This document shows, piece by piece, positions 49,828 to 59,130 of a DNA stretch of 64,000 nucleotides. Every line of letters starts with the position of its first letter. The stretch's first letter is position 1. The notes beneath the pieces were generated by a model. It was not told where the DNA came from, did not search any database, and was given only the letters and a program-made list of their open reading frames with translations. A program made the translations under genes and the position numbers. This DNA comes from Planococcus koreensis (GTDB lineage: Bacteria > Bacillota > Bacilli > Bacillales_A > Planococcaceae): positions 46,559-110,558 of the forward strand of contig NZ_RQII01000053.1 of assembly GCF_004761975.1 (NCBI RefSeq), given 5' to 3'.

Positions 49828-49925
49828 ATCGGATTTTGGCGGCGAAGCGACACCGCTTTTCAAAATCCACGCGGGCTTCGCCGTTAAAATCGGATAAAAA
49901 AATGCAGCGCGCTGCTGCGCGCCAC
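49828..49925 (-). other. Hairpins between binding-protein and permease genes
   Basis: Directly after the binding-protein gene is a GCGCGC-TGCT-GCGCGC stem with U-run (49896-49922), then a long stem whose arms 49828-49848 and 49875-49895 match at 18 of 21 positions. Such structures let part of the transcripts end after the binding protein and protect its mRNA, giving more binding protein than permease. Confidence 0.7.
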
Positions 49926-49936
49926 ATGTAAACCTT

Positions 49937-50722
49937 TTATTCGGCGATGTATTTATTAAGAATTTCATCGTATTCTCCGCTATCGCGAAGTTCTTGAAGA
50001 CCCGTGTTGATTTTTTCAAGCAAATCAGCGTTTTCGCCTTTCAATACAGCAATTCCGTATTGATCGCCTGTCAAACGTTCGCCGACAGTTTTAAGGTCCA
50101 AGCCGCTTTCAGAAATCGCATAAGCGATAACCGGGTAATCTTCAAGAAGCACATCGGCATTGCCGTTTGAAACTTCTTGGAACATCGATGGGCTGTCTTC
50201 GAATTGAGATACAGTGTAGCCGTATTTCGATTCATTGTCCATAGCGAATTTCGAGCCTGTCGTACCACTCTTCACCGCTACTGTTTTGCCTTCTAAATCT
50301 TCCAATGACGTAATGTCAGTGTTGTCTTTGCTGACTACCAATGACAAGCCTGCGTCAAAGTACGGATCCGAGAAATCCACGACTTTTTTGCGCTCATCCG
50401 TGATGCTCATGCCGGCAATCGCGACATCCAATTGGTTCGCTTGAAGAGCCGGGATGATGCCGCCGAAATCCATTGGTTCGAATTCGATCGCAAATCCTTG
50501 GCTTTCTGAGATGGCATTGATCAAATCAATATCAATCCCTGTGTATTCTCCGCCTTCCTCAAATTCAAAAGGTGGATATGTTGTATCAATTCCTACTTTA
50601 TAAGTCTTTTCTTCACTTGAGCCTTCCCCGCTGCCTGAGCCTTCAGATGAATCGTCTGAGCCACAAGCTGCTATAACCAGCATCGCTGCCAAAAGAACAA
50701 GCAATAAACTGAACTTCTTCAT
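49937..50722 (-). CDS. Amino-acid ABC substrate-binding lipoprotein, first copy
   Basis: A 261-residue lipoprotein: signal peptide ending in lipobox IAAC, Ser/Gly/Glu linker, then a type II periplasmic-binding-like fold (YPPFEFEEGGEYTGIDIDL, AGMSITDERKKVVDFSDPY, KSGTTGSKFA). The KVGIDTTYPPF start and the DFSDPYFDAG stretch bind the ligand amino and carboxyl groups in GlnH/HisJ-type proteins. It heads the SBP-permease-ATPase operon. GGGGGC precedes the ATG. Confidence 0.93.
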   Translation of the reverse strand: MKKFSLLLVLLAAMLVIAACGSDDSSEGSGSGEGSSEEKTYKVGIDTTYPPFEFEEGGEYTGIDIDLINAISESQGFAIEFEPMDFGGIIPALQANQLDVAIAGMSITDERKKVVDFSDPYFDAGLSLVVSKDNTDITSLEDLEGKTVAVKSGTTGSKFAMDNESKYGYTVSQFEDSPSMFQEVSNGNADVLLEDYPVIAYAISESGLDLKTVGERLTGDQYGIAVLKGENADLLEKINTGLQELRDSGEYDEILNKYIAE

Positions 50723-50830
50723 GTTGTTGGTGCCCCCTTTGTTTCATTTATTAAAATACTAGTTGTAGTATATCACAAAGTCTTTCTTATCAGAACCTTC
50801 CAAAGAAATTAAACAGCGCTATTTCTCTGA

Positions 50831-51931
50831 CTATTCGCCGCTTGTCGCCTTCTGCGAAATCACACGCTTTCTCCGTAAACGGTTAAACAGGCGGAAATTA
50901 TGGACAAGTGTTTTCAAAACGGCGTACAGCGGAATCGCAATCAGGATTCCGATAAAGCCGTATAGCGCCGCAGCAATCAGCAACAACAGAATGATGGTCA
51001 GGGGGTGAATGTTCAGCCGGCTGCCCATGATATTCGGCGTGATCAAGTTCCCTTCAATCTGCTGCACCGCGAGCAGGACCAAGATCACCTTGAACGCGGC
51101 AATCAGTGGATCTCCGCTCATCAAGGCGACAAACAGTGCCGGCACAACCCCGATGATCGGTCCCAAAAACGGCACAATCGTCAAAAGCATTGCAAAAATC
51201 GCCAGCAGCAGCGCATAATCCAATCCGATGATCAAATACCCGATGTACATGAGCGTCCCGACTGCCGCCGCGACAATCGCCTGGCTGACGATGTAATTCG
51301 ACAAAGTTTCATCCATATCTTTCAACACTTTGCGCCCTTCGGGTTTGTGGTCTTCTGACACGTATTTCATCAAATGCGGCACAAGCTTGTCGTCGTCTTT
51401 TAAAAGAAAGAACAAGATGAACGGCACCACGATCATGACCACCGCAGCATTCATCAAAATGGCCAGGACATCCATAGCGTTCTTCATTAAGTTGTCGGAA
51501 TACTTTTCAGCGTAGCCGAGCACGCTGCTTTTCAGCTCATAACCTGTAAATCCTGCAAATTTGAAGTTGGATACTGCGTTGTCGGATTCCTCCGTCATTT
51601 CTTCAACGGTTTTCGGTGCAAGCTCTGCCAGGCTTGCCACTTGTTCTTTGATAGTCGGGCCAAAGAAATACAAGACGGCAGATGCGATTAAAATGAATAG
51701 CGAAAAGACCGTAATAATGGCTGCAATTTTAGGAATAAAACGCATCAACAAATGCAAAAAAGGGCGAATCAGGTAATACAGCAGCCCAGCGATCAGAATC
51801 GGGGCGAAAATAGTGGTAAGCACCACTTGGAATGGCCAAATAGCGTAATCGATTTTTCCAAGGAAAAAAAGGATGACGACCACCAGCAATGTACCGGTGG
51901 CATATTCAAAAAAAGGTTTCTTAATCCACAT
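50831..51931 (-). CDS. AI-2E family transporter, second copy
   Basis: A 366-residue membrane protein with the same layout as 26944-28023 (PFLGPIIGVVPALFVAL motif; YLIIGLDYALLLAIFAM). The two copies share order and spacing of helices but differ well beyond recent duplication. The ATG at 51931 follows AGAGGA at ten bases; longer frames lack a ribosome site. Substrate unknown. Confidence 0.87.
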   Translation of the reverse strand: MWIKKPFFEYATGTLLVVVILFFLGKIDYAIWPFQVVLTTIFAPILIAGLLYYLIRPFLHLLMRFIPKIAAIITVFSLFILIASAVLYFFGPTIKEQVASLAELAPKTVEEMTEESDNAVSNFKFAGFTGYELKSSVLGYAEKYSDNLMKNAMDVLAILMNAAVVMIVVPFILFFLLKDDDKLVPHLMKYVSEDHKPEGRKVLKDMDETLSNYIVSQAIVAAAVGTLMYIGYLIIGLDYALLLAIFAMLLTIVPFLGPIIGVVPALFVALMSGDPLIAAFKVILVLLAVQQIEGNLITPNIMGSRLNIHPLTIILLLLIAAALYGFIGILIAIPLYAVLKTLVHNFRLFNRLRRKRVISQKATSGE

Positions 51932-52049
51932 GCTTTCTGTTCCTCTCTCTCCAGTAATGATTTTTCGCAGTACAGCGGATTGGCAAATATGCTTTCTTTT
52001 CCATAATAGCATTGCTGCAGCTTCGGCGAGCGAATAAAAAAGACCATAA

Positions 52050-52090
52050 AAAAAAGAGCGGAAGCATCATGTTTCCGCTTTCGCTCTTTG
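52050..52090 (-). terminator. Terminator of the small YtxH-size protein gene
   Basis: AAAGAGCG...GGAAGC-ATCATG-TTTCCGC...CGCTCTTT on the plus strand, with A8 left of it becoming the U-run. Confidence 0.7.
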
Positions 52091-52095
52091 CGTGG

Positions 52096-52377
52096 TCAAT
52101 TGTCTTCTTCTAACTCTTTCATTTCACGGTGGGTTTGAGGGAAGGCATTTGCCTGCCATTCTTCACGGTATGCCGAATCCAATTGCGATAGCCCTTTTTC
52201 AGCCGGATCTGTATCAGCGATGACACTTTCGCGCTTATCCACTTCCGAACTATTTCTCATATCGATGTCTTTCGGTACATTCAATTTGTTTCGTTCCTGA
52301 ATTGCTCTAAAAGCGAAAATGCCGGCTCCAGCCGCAAGTGCACTCCCAATAACTGAATTCAATGTTGATTTTCTCAT
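52096..52377 (-). CDS. Small anchored protein
   Basis: A 93-residue protein: short basic start, one hydrophobic Gly/Ala-rich helix (about 7-24), then a hydrophilic, mostly acidic tail (DMRNSSEVDKRESVIADTD). ATG 52377 lies six bases after GGAGGG; the long frame to 52506 has no ribosome site and overlaps the promoter region. Size and shape recall YtxH-like stress proteins, but identity cannot be fixed. Confidence 0.65.
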   Translation of the reverse strand: MRKSTLNSVIGSALAAGAGIFAFRAIQERNKLNVPKDIDMRNSSEVDKRESVIADTDPAEKGLSQLDSAYREEWQANAFPQTHREMKELEEDN

Positions 52378-52547
52378 AATAAATCCCTCCAAATAGAATG
52401 CTGAATAACGTTTCTTCTTTTTTGTATACCCTGAAAACAACTTTTTAACTGTTTTTGCTGAAGAAAAATTTCGATGGGCAAATCGAGCGGACGTAGCAGC
52501 AAGCAAGAGGTATACTGATTTTAAATAGAATATAGGAGGGGAATTGA

Positions 52548-53408
52548 GTGAGCGAGTCGTTGAGATTTACCGATTACAATCAATTTCTTACTGCACTTTA
52601 TCATAAAAATCACCCTTTCTTTGCGGCCGCCCACCGCGGCATGTGGGGAAAAGCGCCAGAGAATTCATTAGTTGCTTTCGCCAACTGCATCAAGCACCAC
52701 GTCTATTTAATCGAAATGGACCTGCAGCAGACAAAAGATGGGCATTTGGTTATTATGCATGACGACACCGTCGATCGCACTACAGATGGAACCGGCAAGA
52801 TTGCGGACATGACTTTAACCGAAGCCCGCCATTTGCGTTTGAAAGAAGGAGCCGGCGGCAAGCATGCGGCGCTCACAGAATGCCGGATCCCGACTATCTT
52901 TGAAGCGCTCTCGCTCGTGAAAGGCAAAGCGATGATCAACGCTGACAAGTCTTGGGACGACCGCTATGAGCTTTACGAGGCCCTCGAAGTAATGGATGCA
53001 TTTGATCATGTGCTCCTTAAAAGCAGGCAGCCTGTCGATGAAGTCCTTGATTTTTTCCAATCCCGTGAAAAAGCGATCCATTATATGCACATCATTAGCG
53101 ATGACAACCTCGATCAGCTGGATGAGCTATTCGAACGCTTTCCTCCTGTGGCCATTGAAATCCTTTTTCACAAAGATTCGGATCTGGTTCTCTCTGAACC
53201 TGTTCTGTCTAAAATGAGAAGCCGTGCTAATCTCTGGGTCAACTCATTGGACGACGGCGAGAATGCCGGCCATAATGACGCCTTGTCATTGATAGACCCC
53301 GAACGCGGGTGGGGATGGCATCTAGACCGCGGCATTAACATGATCCAGACCGATTATCCTGAAAAAGCGCTCGCATATGCGCAGCATCGATTTGCCGGCA
53401 AAAGCTGA
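52548..53408 (+). CDS. Glycerophosphodiester phosphodiesterase family protein
   Basis: A 286-residue enzyme-like protein with the GDPD signature: AHRGMWGKAPENSLVAF at residues about 29-45, EMDLQQTKDGHLVIMHDDTVDRTTDGTG next, and a Glu in AVAIEILF-type strand later. His, Glu and Asp metal ligands appear intact. No signal peptide, so the enzyme is cytoplasmic and would hydrolyse glycerophosphodiesters. GTG start six bases after GGAGGGG. Confidence 0.87.
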   Translation: MSESLRFTDYNQFLTALYHKNHPFFAAAHRGMWGKAPENSLVAFANCIKHHVYLIEMDLQQTKDGHLVIMHDDTVDRTTDGTGKIADMTLTEARHLRLKEGAGGKHAALTECRIPTIFEALSLVKGKAMINADKSWDDRYELYEALEVMDAFDHVLLKSRQPVDEVLDFFQSREKAIHYMHIISDDNLDQLDELFERFPPVAIEILFHKDSDLVLSEPVLSKMRSRANLWVNSLDDGENAGHNDALSLIDPERGWGWHLDRGINMIQTDYPEKALAYAQHRFAGKS

Positions 53409-53620
53409 TTCCAGCTTTTGCCTTTCTTTCTTTCAGCGTTTGCCCGGCTAATAGCCCCACCGATGGGCCAGTAGTTCTATTTTGGCACCAATCCGCTTAT
53501 AAGCGTATTTTCCCCTTAAAGATGTGAACAAATGATTAATTAATTATCAGAAAATACAGTTTATTGTTATATTTTTTCATTTTTTATGCTACAATTTTCT
53601 TAAATAAGGGAGGGGTTTTT

Positions 53621-54727
53621 ATGAAAAGCATTCTGTCTTTTGCAGCGGCTATCGTCCTTGCAGTCAGTGTTTTTTCGGTTCCTGCCAAAGCGGTTGTAAC
53701 ATTCGACGACTTTTTCGCCACCGATCCATTTGCATTCGAAGTCATCTATCTGCACGAATTGGGAATCATCACCGGCTACCCTGATGGCACGTTCCGTCCC
53801 AATAATCCTGTCACACGCGCCGAAGCCATCACAATGGTCGGCCGTGCTTTGAAGCTTGACGGCACCAAAAGAGCCACTCCGTTCTCAGATGTCAGCCCAT
53901 CGAGTTTCGCTTCGGGTTATATCGCTTCCGCAGCTGCTGAAGGAATCGTCATAGGCTTCCCAGGCATGACGTTCAAACCGGAAGATCCCGTGACGCGGGG
54001 CCAAACTGCCGTGATCTTAGACCGGGCGTTCTACTTTGCAGATGCTCCGGATAATACTTTTTCAGACGTCGATGGCGATCAGTATTATTTTGATGCAATT
54101 TCCCGCTTGGCATATGCGGGTGTAGCGAAAGGCTATCCGGATAATACTTTCAAACCTGATCTGAACGTCAGCCGCGTTCACTTTGCTGCATTTTTAGCGC
54201 GTACCGTCGAACCTTCTTTCATTCCCGAAAAACGTGAATTGCTGAATGATGCCAATGACATATTGGCGGATTTAAAGGCGAAAAACTTTGAAAGCGTGGC
54301 TGATTATGTCAGCGCAGATGAAGGCATCGTTTTTTGCCCTTATAGCGGCGGCTGCATGGGAGACGACAGCGGCGTATCCTTCACGAAAGCCGAAACCGCA
54401 AATTTCATGGAAGACAGCGAAGAGTATTTATGGGGCTACCAGGATGGAAGCGGCTTCCCGATTGAATTGACGCCGTCCCAATACTACGATGAGTACATGA
54501 TGGATGCTGTTTACAATGAAAAAGAACGCTACGGCATCACCGAACAGCCAATGACGATGGAACAGATCCATGAACGTTTCCCTGATGCAACCATCGTCGA
54601 GTTCTATTATCCAGGCACCCAGCAATATGATTTCATGGATTGGCAGAACCTCAATATGGTCTTTGCCAAAGACAGCAGCGGTGAATGGCATTTGATCGCT
54701 ATCGTCAATAACCGTTGGACCATTTAG
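53621..54727 (+). CDS. Secreted protein with three SLH repeats
   Basis: A 368-residue exported protein: signal peptide (about 1-23, AKA), three S-layer-homology repeats (about 28-85, 88-150 and 150-205; GIITGYPDGTFRPNNPVTRAEA, GIVIGFPGMTFKPEDPVTRG and GVAKGYPDNTFKPDLNVSR), and a unique C-terminal about 160-residue domain with a Cys pair (FCPYSGGCMG). SLH repeats bind pyruvylated secondary wall polymer. The C-terminal domain is not recognised. ATG 53621 follows GGAGGGG; the longer frame begins in AT-rich promoter sequence. Confidence 0.88.
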   Translation: MKSILSFAAAIVLAVSVFSVPAKAVVTFDDFFATDPFAFEVIYLHELGIITGYPDGTFRPNNPVTRAEAITMVGRALKLDGTKRATPFSDVSPSSFASGYIASAAAEGIVIGFPGMTFKPEDPVTRGQTAVILDRAFYFADAPDNTFSDVDGDQYYFDAISRLAYAGVAKGYPDNTFKPDLNVSRVHFAAFLARTVEPSFIPEKRELLNDANDILADLKAKNFESVADYVSADEGIVFCPYSGGCMGDDSGVSFTKAETANFMEDSEEYLWGYQDGSGFPIELTPSQYYDEYMMDAVYNEKERYGITEQPMTMEQIHERFPDATIVEFYYPGTQQYDFMDWQNLNMVFAKDSSGEWHLIAIVNNRWTI

Positions 54728-54734
54728 CCAATCT

Positions 54735-54773
54735 AAAAAGGACACGGCGCGGTATGCGCCGTGTCCTTTTTTC
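54735..54773. terminator. Bidirectional terminator
   Basis: AAAAGGACACGGCGC-GGTAT-GCGCCGTGTCCTTTTTT. Confidence 0.92.
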
Positions 54774-55218
54774 ATTTAATAGCCGATTGTTCGAGCAGTT
54801 GGATCAATGCATGTTCAAAATGATCATTATGTTCCTGCCTGCGCTTTTTAGGCCCCTTCATGCGCCCGCCGCTCTGCCGGATTTTTTTGGCTATGTGGCG
54901 CCCATGAAGAAGTTGGTCGATATTCTCATCGGAATAAATCCGGCCGTTCTGGTCGATTGGTATCCCTCTTTTAGCAAGAACCATCGCCGCTAAACCATAA
55001 TCCTGTGTCACGACGATATCGCCTTTGTCGACTTTATTGACCAAAACGAAATCCACGGCATCGGCACCTTTTGAAACAGTGACCGTTTCTGCGCCTTCCC
55101 GCTGCATGATATGCGCAGTGTCGCAAATCAACAAAACCGGAAGCCCGAACCGCTTTGCTGCCGCTATTGTCAAATCCACGACCGGGCACCCGTCAGCGTC
55201 TATCAGCACTTTTGTCAT
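54772..55218 (-). CDS. yaiI: YaiI/YqxD-family protein (DUF188)
   Basis: A 148-residue protein with the DUF188 hallmark DADGCPV near the start, VSKGADAVDFVLVNKV and GDIVVTQDYGLAAMVLAKRG; a PIN-like nuclease fold is suspected for the family. The conserved acidic residues of a PIN site (D7, D9, D-x-D later) are present. The ATG overlaps the stop of the DUF1836 gene. Function of the family is unproven. Confidence 0.87.
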   Translation of the reverse strand: MTKVLIDADGCPVVDLTIAAAKRFGLPVLLICDTAHIMQREGAETVTVSKGADAVDFVLVNKVDKGDIVVTQDYGLAAMVLAKRGIPIDQNGRIYSDENIDQLLHGRHIAKKIRQSGGRMKGPKKRRQEHNDHFEHALIQLLEQSAIK

Positions 55219-55790
55219 TTGCCTTTCCTCCGCTCCGCCAATTCATCGACCATTTTTTCAGCTGCCCGGCGGTAAAGATTGCTGGTATGGACAAGCGATG
55301 CAATAAGCAATACTTCTTTCAGCTCATCCGCATCCTCCAGCCCTTCGGCTTGGCGTTCCGCTTCTTCCGATTGTTTGTGGAAAATACCTTTGAAAATCTC
55401 CACATTGCTTTGCTGAAGCTCCAGGAAGCTCGCATAAAAGCTTTCCAAATCCCATTCATGCTGCATGGCTTTTTCATTGACGCCATCCAACACTTTCTTA
55501 ACATCGCTGATGGATAATACGCTTTTCATCTGGTAAATCAAGCTGATTAACATAATATGGTTACGTGAATATTTTTTATTTTGGATCGGATAAAATAATT
55601 TCCCTTTGGCGTAGTTATTGATCATCGTTTTGGTTAAGATTTTTTCTTCGCTATTCCGTTTGGCATCTGCGAAAATTTCTTCAAAAAGCTCGATCACTTG
55701 ATCAATGTATAATTCGATTTTCGGTATATCGCCGGCCGACACCTGCTTTTCCAAAGCCAGGCTGTCCAGCCATTCTCCATTTTCCTTCAT
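55215..55790 (-). CDS. DUF1836 domain protein
   Basis: A 191-residue protein with a MerR-like N-terminal helix-turn-helix (ILTKTMINNYAKGKLFYPIQNKKYSRNHIMLI), the DUF1836 pattern, and a helical C-terminus. Regulatory or DNA-binding roles are suspected for the family. Its stop overlaps the yaiI start (ATGA). ATG 55790 is preferred: AGGTGA is seven bases before it and one base before the other ATG. Confidence 0.82.
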   Translation of the reverse strand: MKENGEWLDSLALEKQVSAGDIPKIELYIDQVIELFEEIFADAKRNSEEKILTKTMINNYAKGKLFYPIQNKKYSRNHIMLISLIYQMKSVLSISDVKKVLDGVNEKAMQHEWDLESFYASFLELQQSNVEIFKGIFHKQSEEAERQAEGLEDADELKEVLLIASLVHTSNLYRRAAEKMVDELAERRKGK

Positions 55791-55929
55791 CCGCATTCAC
55801 CTTCGCCGCTTTATTTGATACCGTCATTTTACCCTATCATTTCAAATTCTCCAAACTTGACCTCATAAATAAATAGATGTATCATTATAAGTAGTTTCGA
55901 TAACTACTTAAAAAGAGGTGTATATTTAA

Positions 55930-56577
55930 ATGCATACTTATATCCGTGAACCATTCAACGCCTTATCCCATTTAGCAGGAGCTGTACTATCTTTTATCGC
56001 TTTATTGATGATGGTCGTAAAAGCTTCTTATAACCAAGCTCCTCCCATCCACTTGGCCGCAGTGATGATTTTCGGCATCAGCCTGATCTGCCTTTACTCG
56101 GCATCCGCCATTTACCATAGCGTCAAGGCAAGTCCGCGATTCATCGCGTTTTTGAGAAAGCTGGATCATTCAATGATTTACGCCTTGATTGCAGGGTCAT
56201 ATGCGCCGTTTTGCCTCATCGCTTTAGAAGGTACGCTTGGCACTGTATTATTCGCATTGGTCGCGATTATCGGCTTGAGCGGCATTTTCTTTAAAATGGT
56301 GTGGTTCCATTCCCCGCGCTGGCTTTCAACCGTCCTCTACATCGCCATGGGTTGGATCATCGTGTTCGCAGTCGTGCCATTGGCTGGCCAATTGTCGCTT
56401 ATCGGCTTGCTGCTGCTGGTAGCCGGCGGCGTCCTTTATACAATCGGCGGCGTCATCTATGCGCTGAAGCCGGAAATGTTTTCACATATGCGCCTCGGCT
56501 TTCATGAAATCTTCCACTTATTCATTTTAGCGGGCAGCTTGTGCCATTTCCTTGCCGTTTATTTTTATGTACTTTAA
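55930..56577 (+). CDS. Hemolysin III family membrane protein (PAQR type)
   Basis: A 215-residue protein with seven hydrophobic helices. The family motifs are present: NALSHLAGAVLSF, SAIYHSVKASPRF, and LGFHEIFHLFILAGSLCHF, giving the HxxxH/S zinc-site pattern of the PAQR/CREST superfamily. Bacterial members are probably membrane hydrolases of lipids rather than true haemolysins. AGAGGTG precedes the ATG by nine bases. Confidence 0.9.
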   Translation: MHTYIREPFNALSHLAGAVLSFIALLMMVVKASYNQAPPIHLAAVMIFGISLICLYSASAIYHSVKASPRFIAFLRKLDHSMIYALIAGSYAPFCLIALEGTLGTVLFALVAIIGLSGIFFKMVWFHSPRWLSTVLYIAMGWIIVFAVVPLAGQLSLIGLLLLVAGGVLYTIGGVIYALKPEMFSHMRLGFHEIFHLFILAGSLCHFLAVYFYVL

Positions 56578-56584
56578 TCATTCC

Positions 56585-56620
56585 CGCCCCTGTTCCGAGT
56601 TCTGGAACAGGGGCTTTTTT
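56585..56620 (+). terminator. Terminator of the hemolysin III gene
   Basis: GCCCCTGTTCC-GAGTTCT-GGAACAGGGGC followed by T7. Confidence 0.92.
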
Positions 56621-56699
56621 TGTCGAATTCCAGAAGGCAGTTACACGATAATAAATTCAGTGTTATGATAATTCAAACGTTTCGGAAGGGGCAATCACG

Positions 56700-57479
56700 A
56701 TGACAGACTTATCAGCAGCAGATGAAAAAACTGCAGAGAAATTATTTCAAGCTTACGTACATAAGCAGCAAATCGATAAAGAGCAAATTCCTGCGTCGTT
56801 GGACAAACAGCAGGCATACGGCATCCAGCGTGCGCTGACGGCGAAGAAAATCCATACCGCCGGAGAAGAGCTGAAAGGCTATAAAGTGAGTTTGACCAGC
56901 CCTGAAACACAAAAGCTGTTCAATTCGACCACACCGCTTTATGGTGCGTTGATGTCTTCTGCATTGTCAGACGGCATTATCGAATTGGCAGGGATGTCTT
57001 CACCCTTAATTGAAATTGAATTGATTTTCATCGCCCAGGAAGATCTCTCCCCCGCCGACAGCATCGCTGACATTCTTCAAAAGACCATTGTCTCTCCTGG
57101 AATCGAAGTGCCGGATTCACGTTTCGATGACTGGTTTCCCAAAATCACGCTTGGCCAAGTGATTGCGGACAGTGCTGTCGCCGGAAAAATCGTATCCGGT
57201 GCGCCGGTCTCTTCTGTCAGTTATGAGAGGTTGGAAGATATCCAAGGCGTGCTCCGTTTCAACGGCGAGGAAATTGCGTCCAATAGCTCAACTGCTGTAC
57301 TGGGGCATCCCGCGTTGGCATTGAAATGGCTTGTTGATGAGCTGGCTCAGCACGGCCATACACTAAAAAAAGGGATGTACGTGTCGTCCGGAACTTTCGT
57401 CTCCCCAAGAAAATTGGAAAGAGGCTATTATACCGCAAGCTATGAAGGCATCGGCGAAGTGGCTTTGGAGGTTATTTGA
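56700..57479 (+). CDS. 2-keto-4-pentenoate hydratase-like enzyme (MhpD/HpcG family)
   Basis: A 259-residue enzyme of the fumarylacetoacetase-like superfamily hydratase branch: KGYKVSLTSPETQKLF, LIEIELIFIAQEDL (metal-binding Glu-x-Glu) and DSRFDDWFPKITLGQVIADSAVAG are family stretches. Such enzymes hydrate dienoates in meta-cleavage of aromatics. A catE-like ring-cleaving enzyme lies elsewhere in the window (31625), but no shared operon exists, so a pathway link is only a guess. AGGGGC precedes the ATG. Confidence 0.85.
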   Translation: MTDLSAADEKTAEKLFQAYVHKQQIDKEQIPASLDKQQAYGIQRALTAKKIHTAGEELKGYKVSLTSPETQKLFNSTTPLYGALMSSALSDGIIELAGMSSPLIEIELIFIAQEDLSPADSIADILQKTIVSPGIEVPDSRFDDWFPKITLGQVIADSAVAGKIVSGAPVSSVSYERLEDIQGVLRFNGEEIASNSSTAVLGHPALALKWLVDELAQHGHTLKKGMYVSSGTFVSPRKLERGYYTASYEGIGEVALEVI

Positions 57480-57518
57480 TAAGCAAGTGTGTGGTGGCCG
57501 TTTGAAGATCAACTTTAA

Positions 57519-57557
57519 AACCCCCTTTTCCTCAGCGAGGAAAAGGGGGTTGTTTCT
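57519..57557. terminator. Bidirectional terminator
   Basis: AACCCCCTTTTCCTC-AGC-GAGGAAAAGGGGGTT between converging genes. Confidence 0.92.
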
Positions 57558-58826
57558 TTAAATAAGGATGCCCTGCTTTTTGGCGTCAAATGTAAGTTCA
57601 TCGCGAAAATCCGGATGCGCAATGCTGATCAGGCGTTTCGCCCGTTCGGAAATCGATACACCGTGCAGGCGTGCGATGCCGTGTTCGGTCACGATATTAT
57701 CAACATCATTTTTCCCGGTCGTCACGACTGAGCCTGGCGCCAGCTGAAGCTTGATGCGGGAAATGGTATTGTTCTTGGCCGTCGACTGCATGCAGATATA
57801 GCCTTTGCCATTTTCCGCAAAACGCACGCCGCGGGCAAAATCGATTTGGCCGCCGCTTGACGAATAATACTTGCCGCCGACCGTTTCCGAGGCACATTGC
57901 CCGAAAAGGTCCACTTCGGTTGTCGCATTGATGGAAACGATGTTCTTCTCTTTTGCGATTTCCCGCGGATCGTTGACAACACTGACCGGCAAAAACTCCA
58001 CAACCGGGTTGTCATCGATGAAATCGTATAATTTTTTCGAGCCGTATGCGAAAGTAGCAACAATTTTGCCGGTATGGGTAAATTTCCGCGTGCCGTCGAC
58101 CGCCCCTGATTTAACGAGATCGACGATGCCGTCGGGCAGCATTTCCGTATGGATGCCCAGATGGCGATGGTCTTTCAGCATGCTGATGACCGCATTCGGC
58201 ACCGAACCGATGCCGATCTGCAGCGTATCGCCATTCTGGATGTCTTCAATAACTGATGCCGCAATCAGCAAGTCTTTGTCGCCGACCGCAGGCGTATTTT
58301 CTTCAGCCAGCGGTTCGTTGTGTTCAATGAAACCGGCAATTTGGCTGATATGAATCTGGTTGCGCCCGTAAGTTCTCGGCATGTGCTCATTGACTTCCAA
58401 AACAAACGGCACTTTGCCGACAAATTCAGCAACGTAGTCTGCCTGCGTACCGAACGTGAAGTAGCCGTGTTCATCCATAGGCGATGCCACTGTCATGATC
58501 ATCGACATTTTCGTCACTTTTTGCAGCATGCGCGGAACTTCGTGGAAATTATTCGGCACCAGCTCCATTTTCGCCTGCTGGTACACTTTCCGGGTAGCGC
58601 CGCTCAGGAAATACGACACATGCTTCAATTGTTCAAACTCACCGTTGATATAGCGGCGGCTGCGCAAAGCCAGCATCTGATGGATTTTCACGCCTTGTAA
58701 TTCGGTTGCGTGGTCCTCCAAAATGTCGAGCAGGCGGACCGGTTCGCCGTTGGCAATCGGCACGATGATATCTGCGCCCGGTTCGATCAAACGGATCAGT
58801 TCTTCGTGGGTTAATTTTTTTGTCAT
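57558..58826 (-). CDS. Acetyl-CoA hydrolase/CoA-transferase family protein
   Basis: A 422-residue CoA-transferase of the Cat1/AbfT type: GDTLQIGIGSVPNAV, GIHTEMLPDGIVDLVKSGAV, and the catalytic-glutamate region around SINATTEVDLFGQC, where Glu forms the CoA thioester. The C-terminal SSGGQIDFARGVRFAENGKG and VVTTGKNDVDNIVTEHGIA stretches are intact. Substrates may be acetate, succinate, butyrate or 4-hydroxybutyrate. CAGGAGTG precedes the ATG. Confidence 0.9.
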   Translation of the reverse strand: MTKKLTHEELIRLIEPGADIIVPIANGEPVRLLDILEDHATELQGVKIHQMLALRSRRYINGEFEQLKHVSYFLSGATRKVYQQAKMELVPNNFHEVPRMLQKVTKMSMIMTVASPMDEHGYFTFGTQADYVAEFVGKVPFVLEVNEHMPRTYGRNQIHISQIAGFIEHNEPLAEENTPAVGDKDLLIAASVIEDIQNGDTLQIGIGSVPNAVISMLKDHRHLGIHTEMLPDGIVDLVKSGAVDGTRKFTHTGKIVATFAYGSKKLYDFIDDNPVVEFLPVSVVNDPREIAKEKNIVSINATTEVDLFGQCASETVGGKYYSSSGGQIDFARGVRFAENGKGYICMQSTAKNNTISRIKLQLAPGSVVTTGKNDVDNIVTEHGIARLHGVSISERAKRLISIAHPDFRDELTFDAKKQGILI

Positions 58827-58896
58827 GGCTTTTCACTCCTGCTTTTACAGATATCTTTTCACTTTACCACAGCTTCCCAGCGTTGCCCATGAAACT

Positions 58897-59100
58897 TTAG
58901 CGGCCTTTTCTCGCGATGCTGTAGACGAATCCGCCAATGCCGAATGCTGCCAGGATGCCCCATACAATAAGAAGCATCGCTTCCCAAGTGCTTTGCCCGC
59001 CGTTTTGATAAGCATAAAATTGCAGAGCAAAAAAAGCGGCGCTGACCAACGCAATCACGCCGAAATAAATCAACCGCGCTTTCAAACTCCATTTTTTCAT
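58897..59100 (-). CDS. Small two-helix membrane protein after sbcC
   Basis: A 67-residue protein with two hydrophobic helices (about 9-26 and 38-58) and basic ends (MKKWSLKARL... and IARKGR). ATG 59100 follows GGGGCGAGCGAT; the longer start at 59118 overlaps the site. It lies 30 bases after sbcC on the same strand and is probably in that transcript. No family recognised. Confidence 0.65.
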   Translation of the reverse strand: MKKWSLKARLIYFGVIALVSAAFFALQFYAYQNGGQSTWEAMLLIVWGILAAFGIGGFVYSIARKGR

Positions 59101-59130
59101 ATCGCTCGCCCCTTCCATTCATGGATGCTG

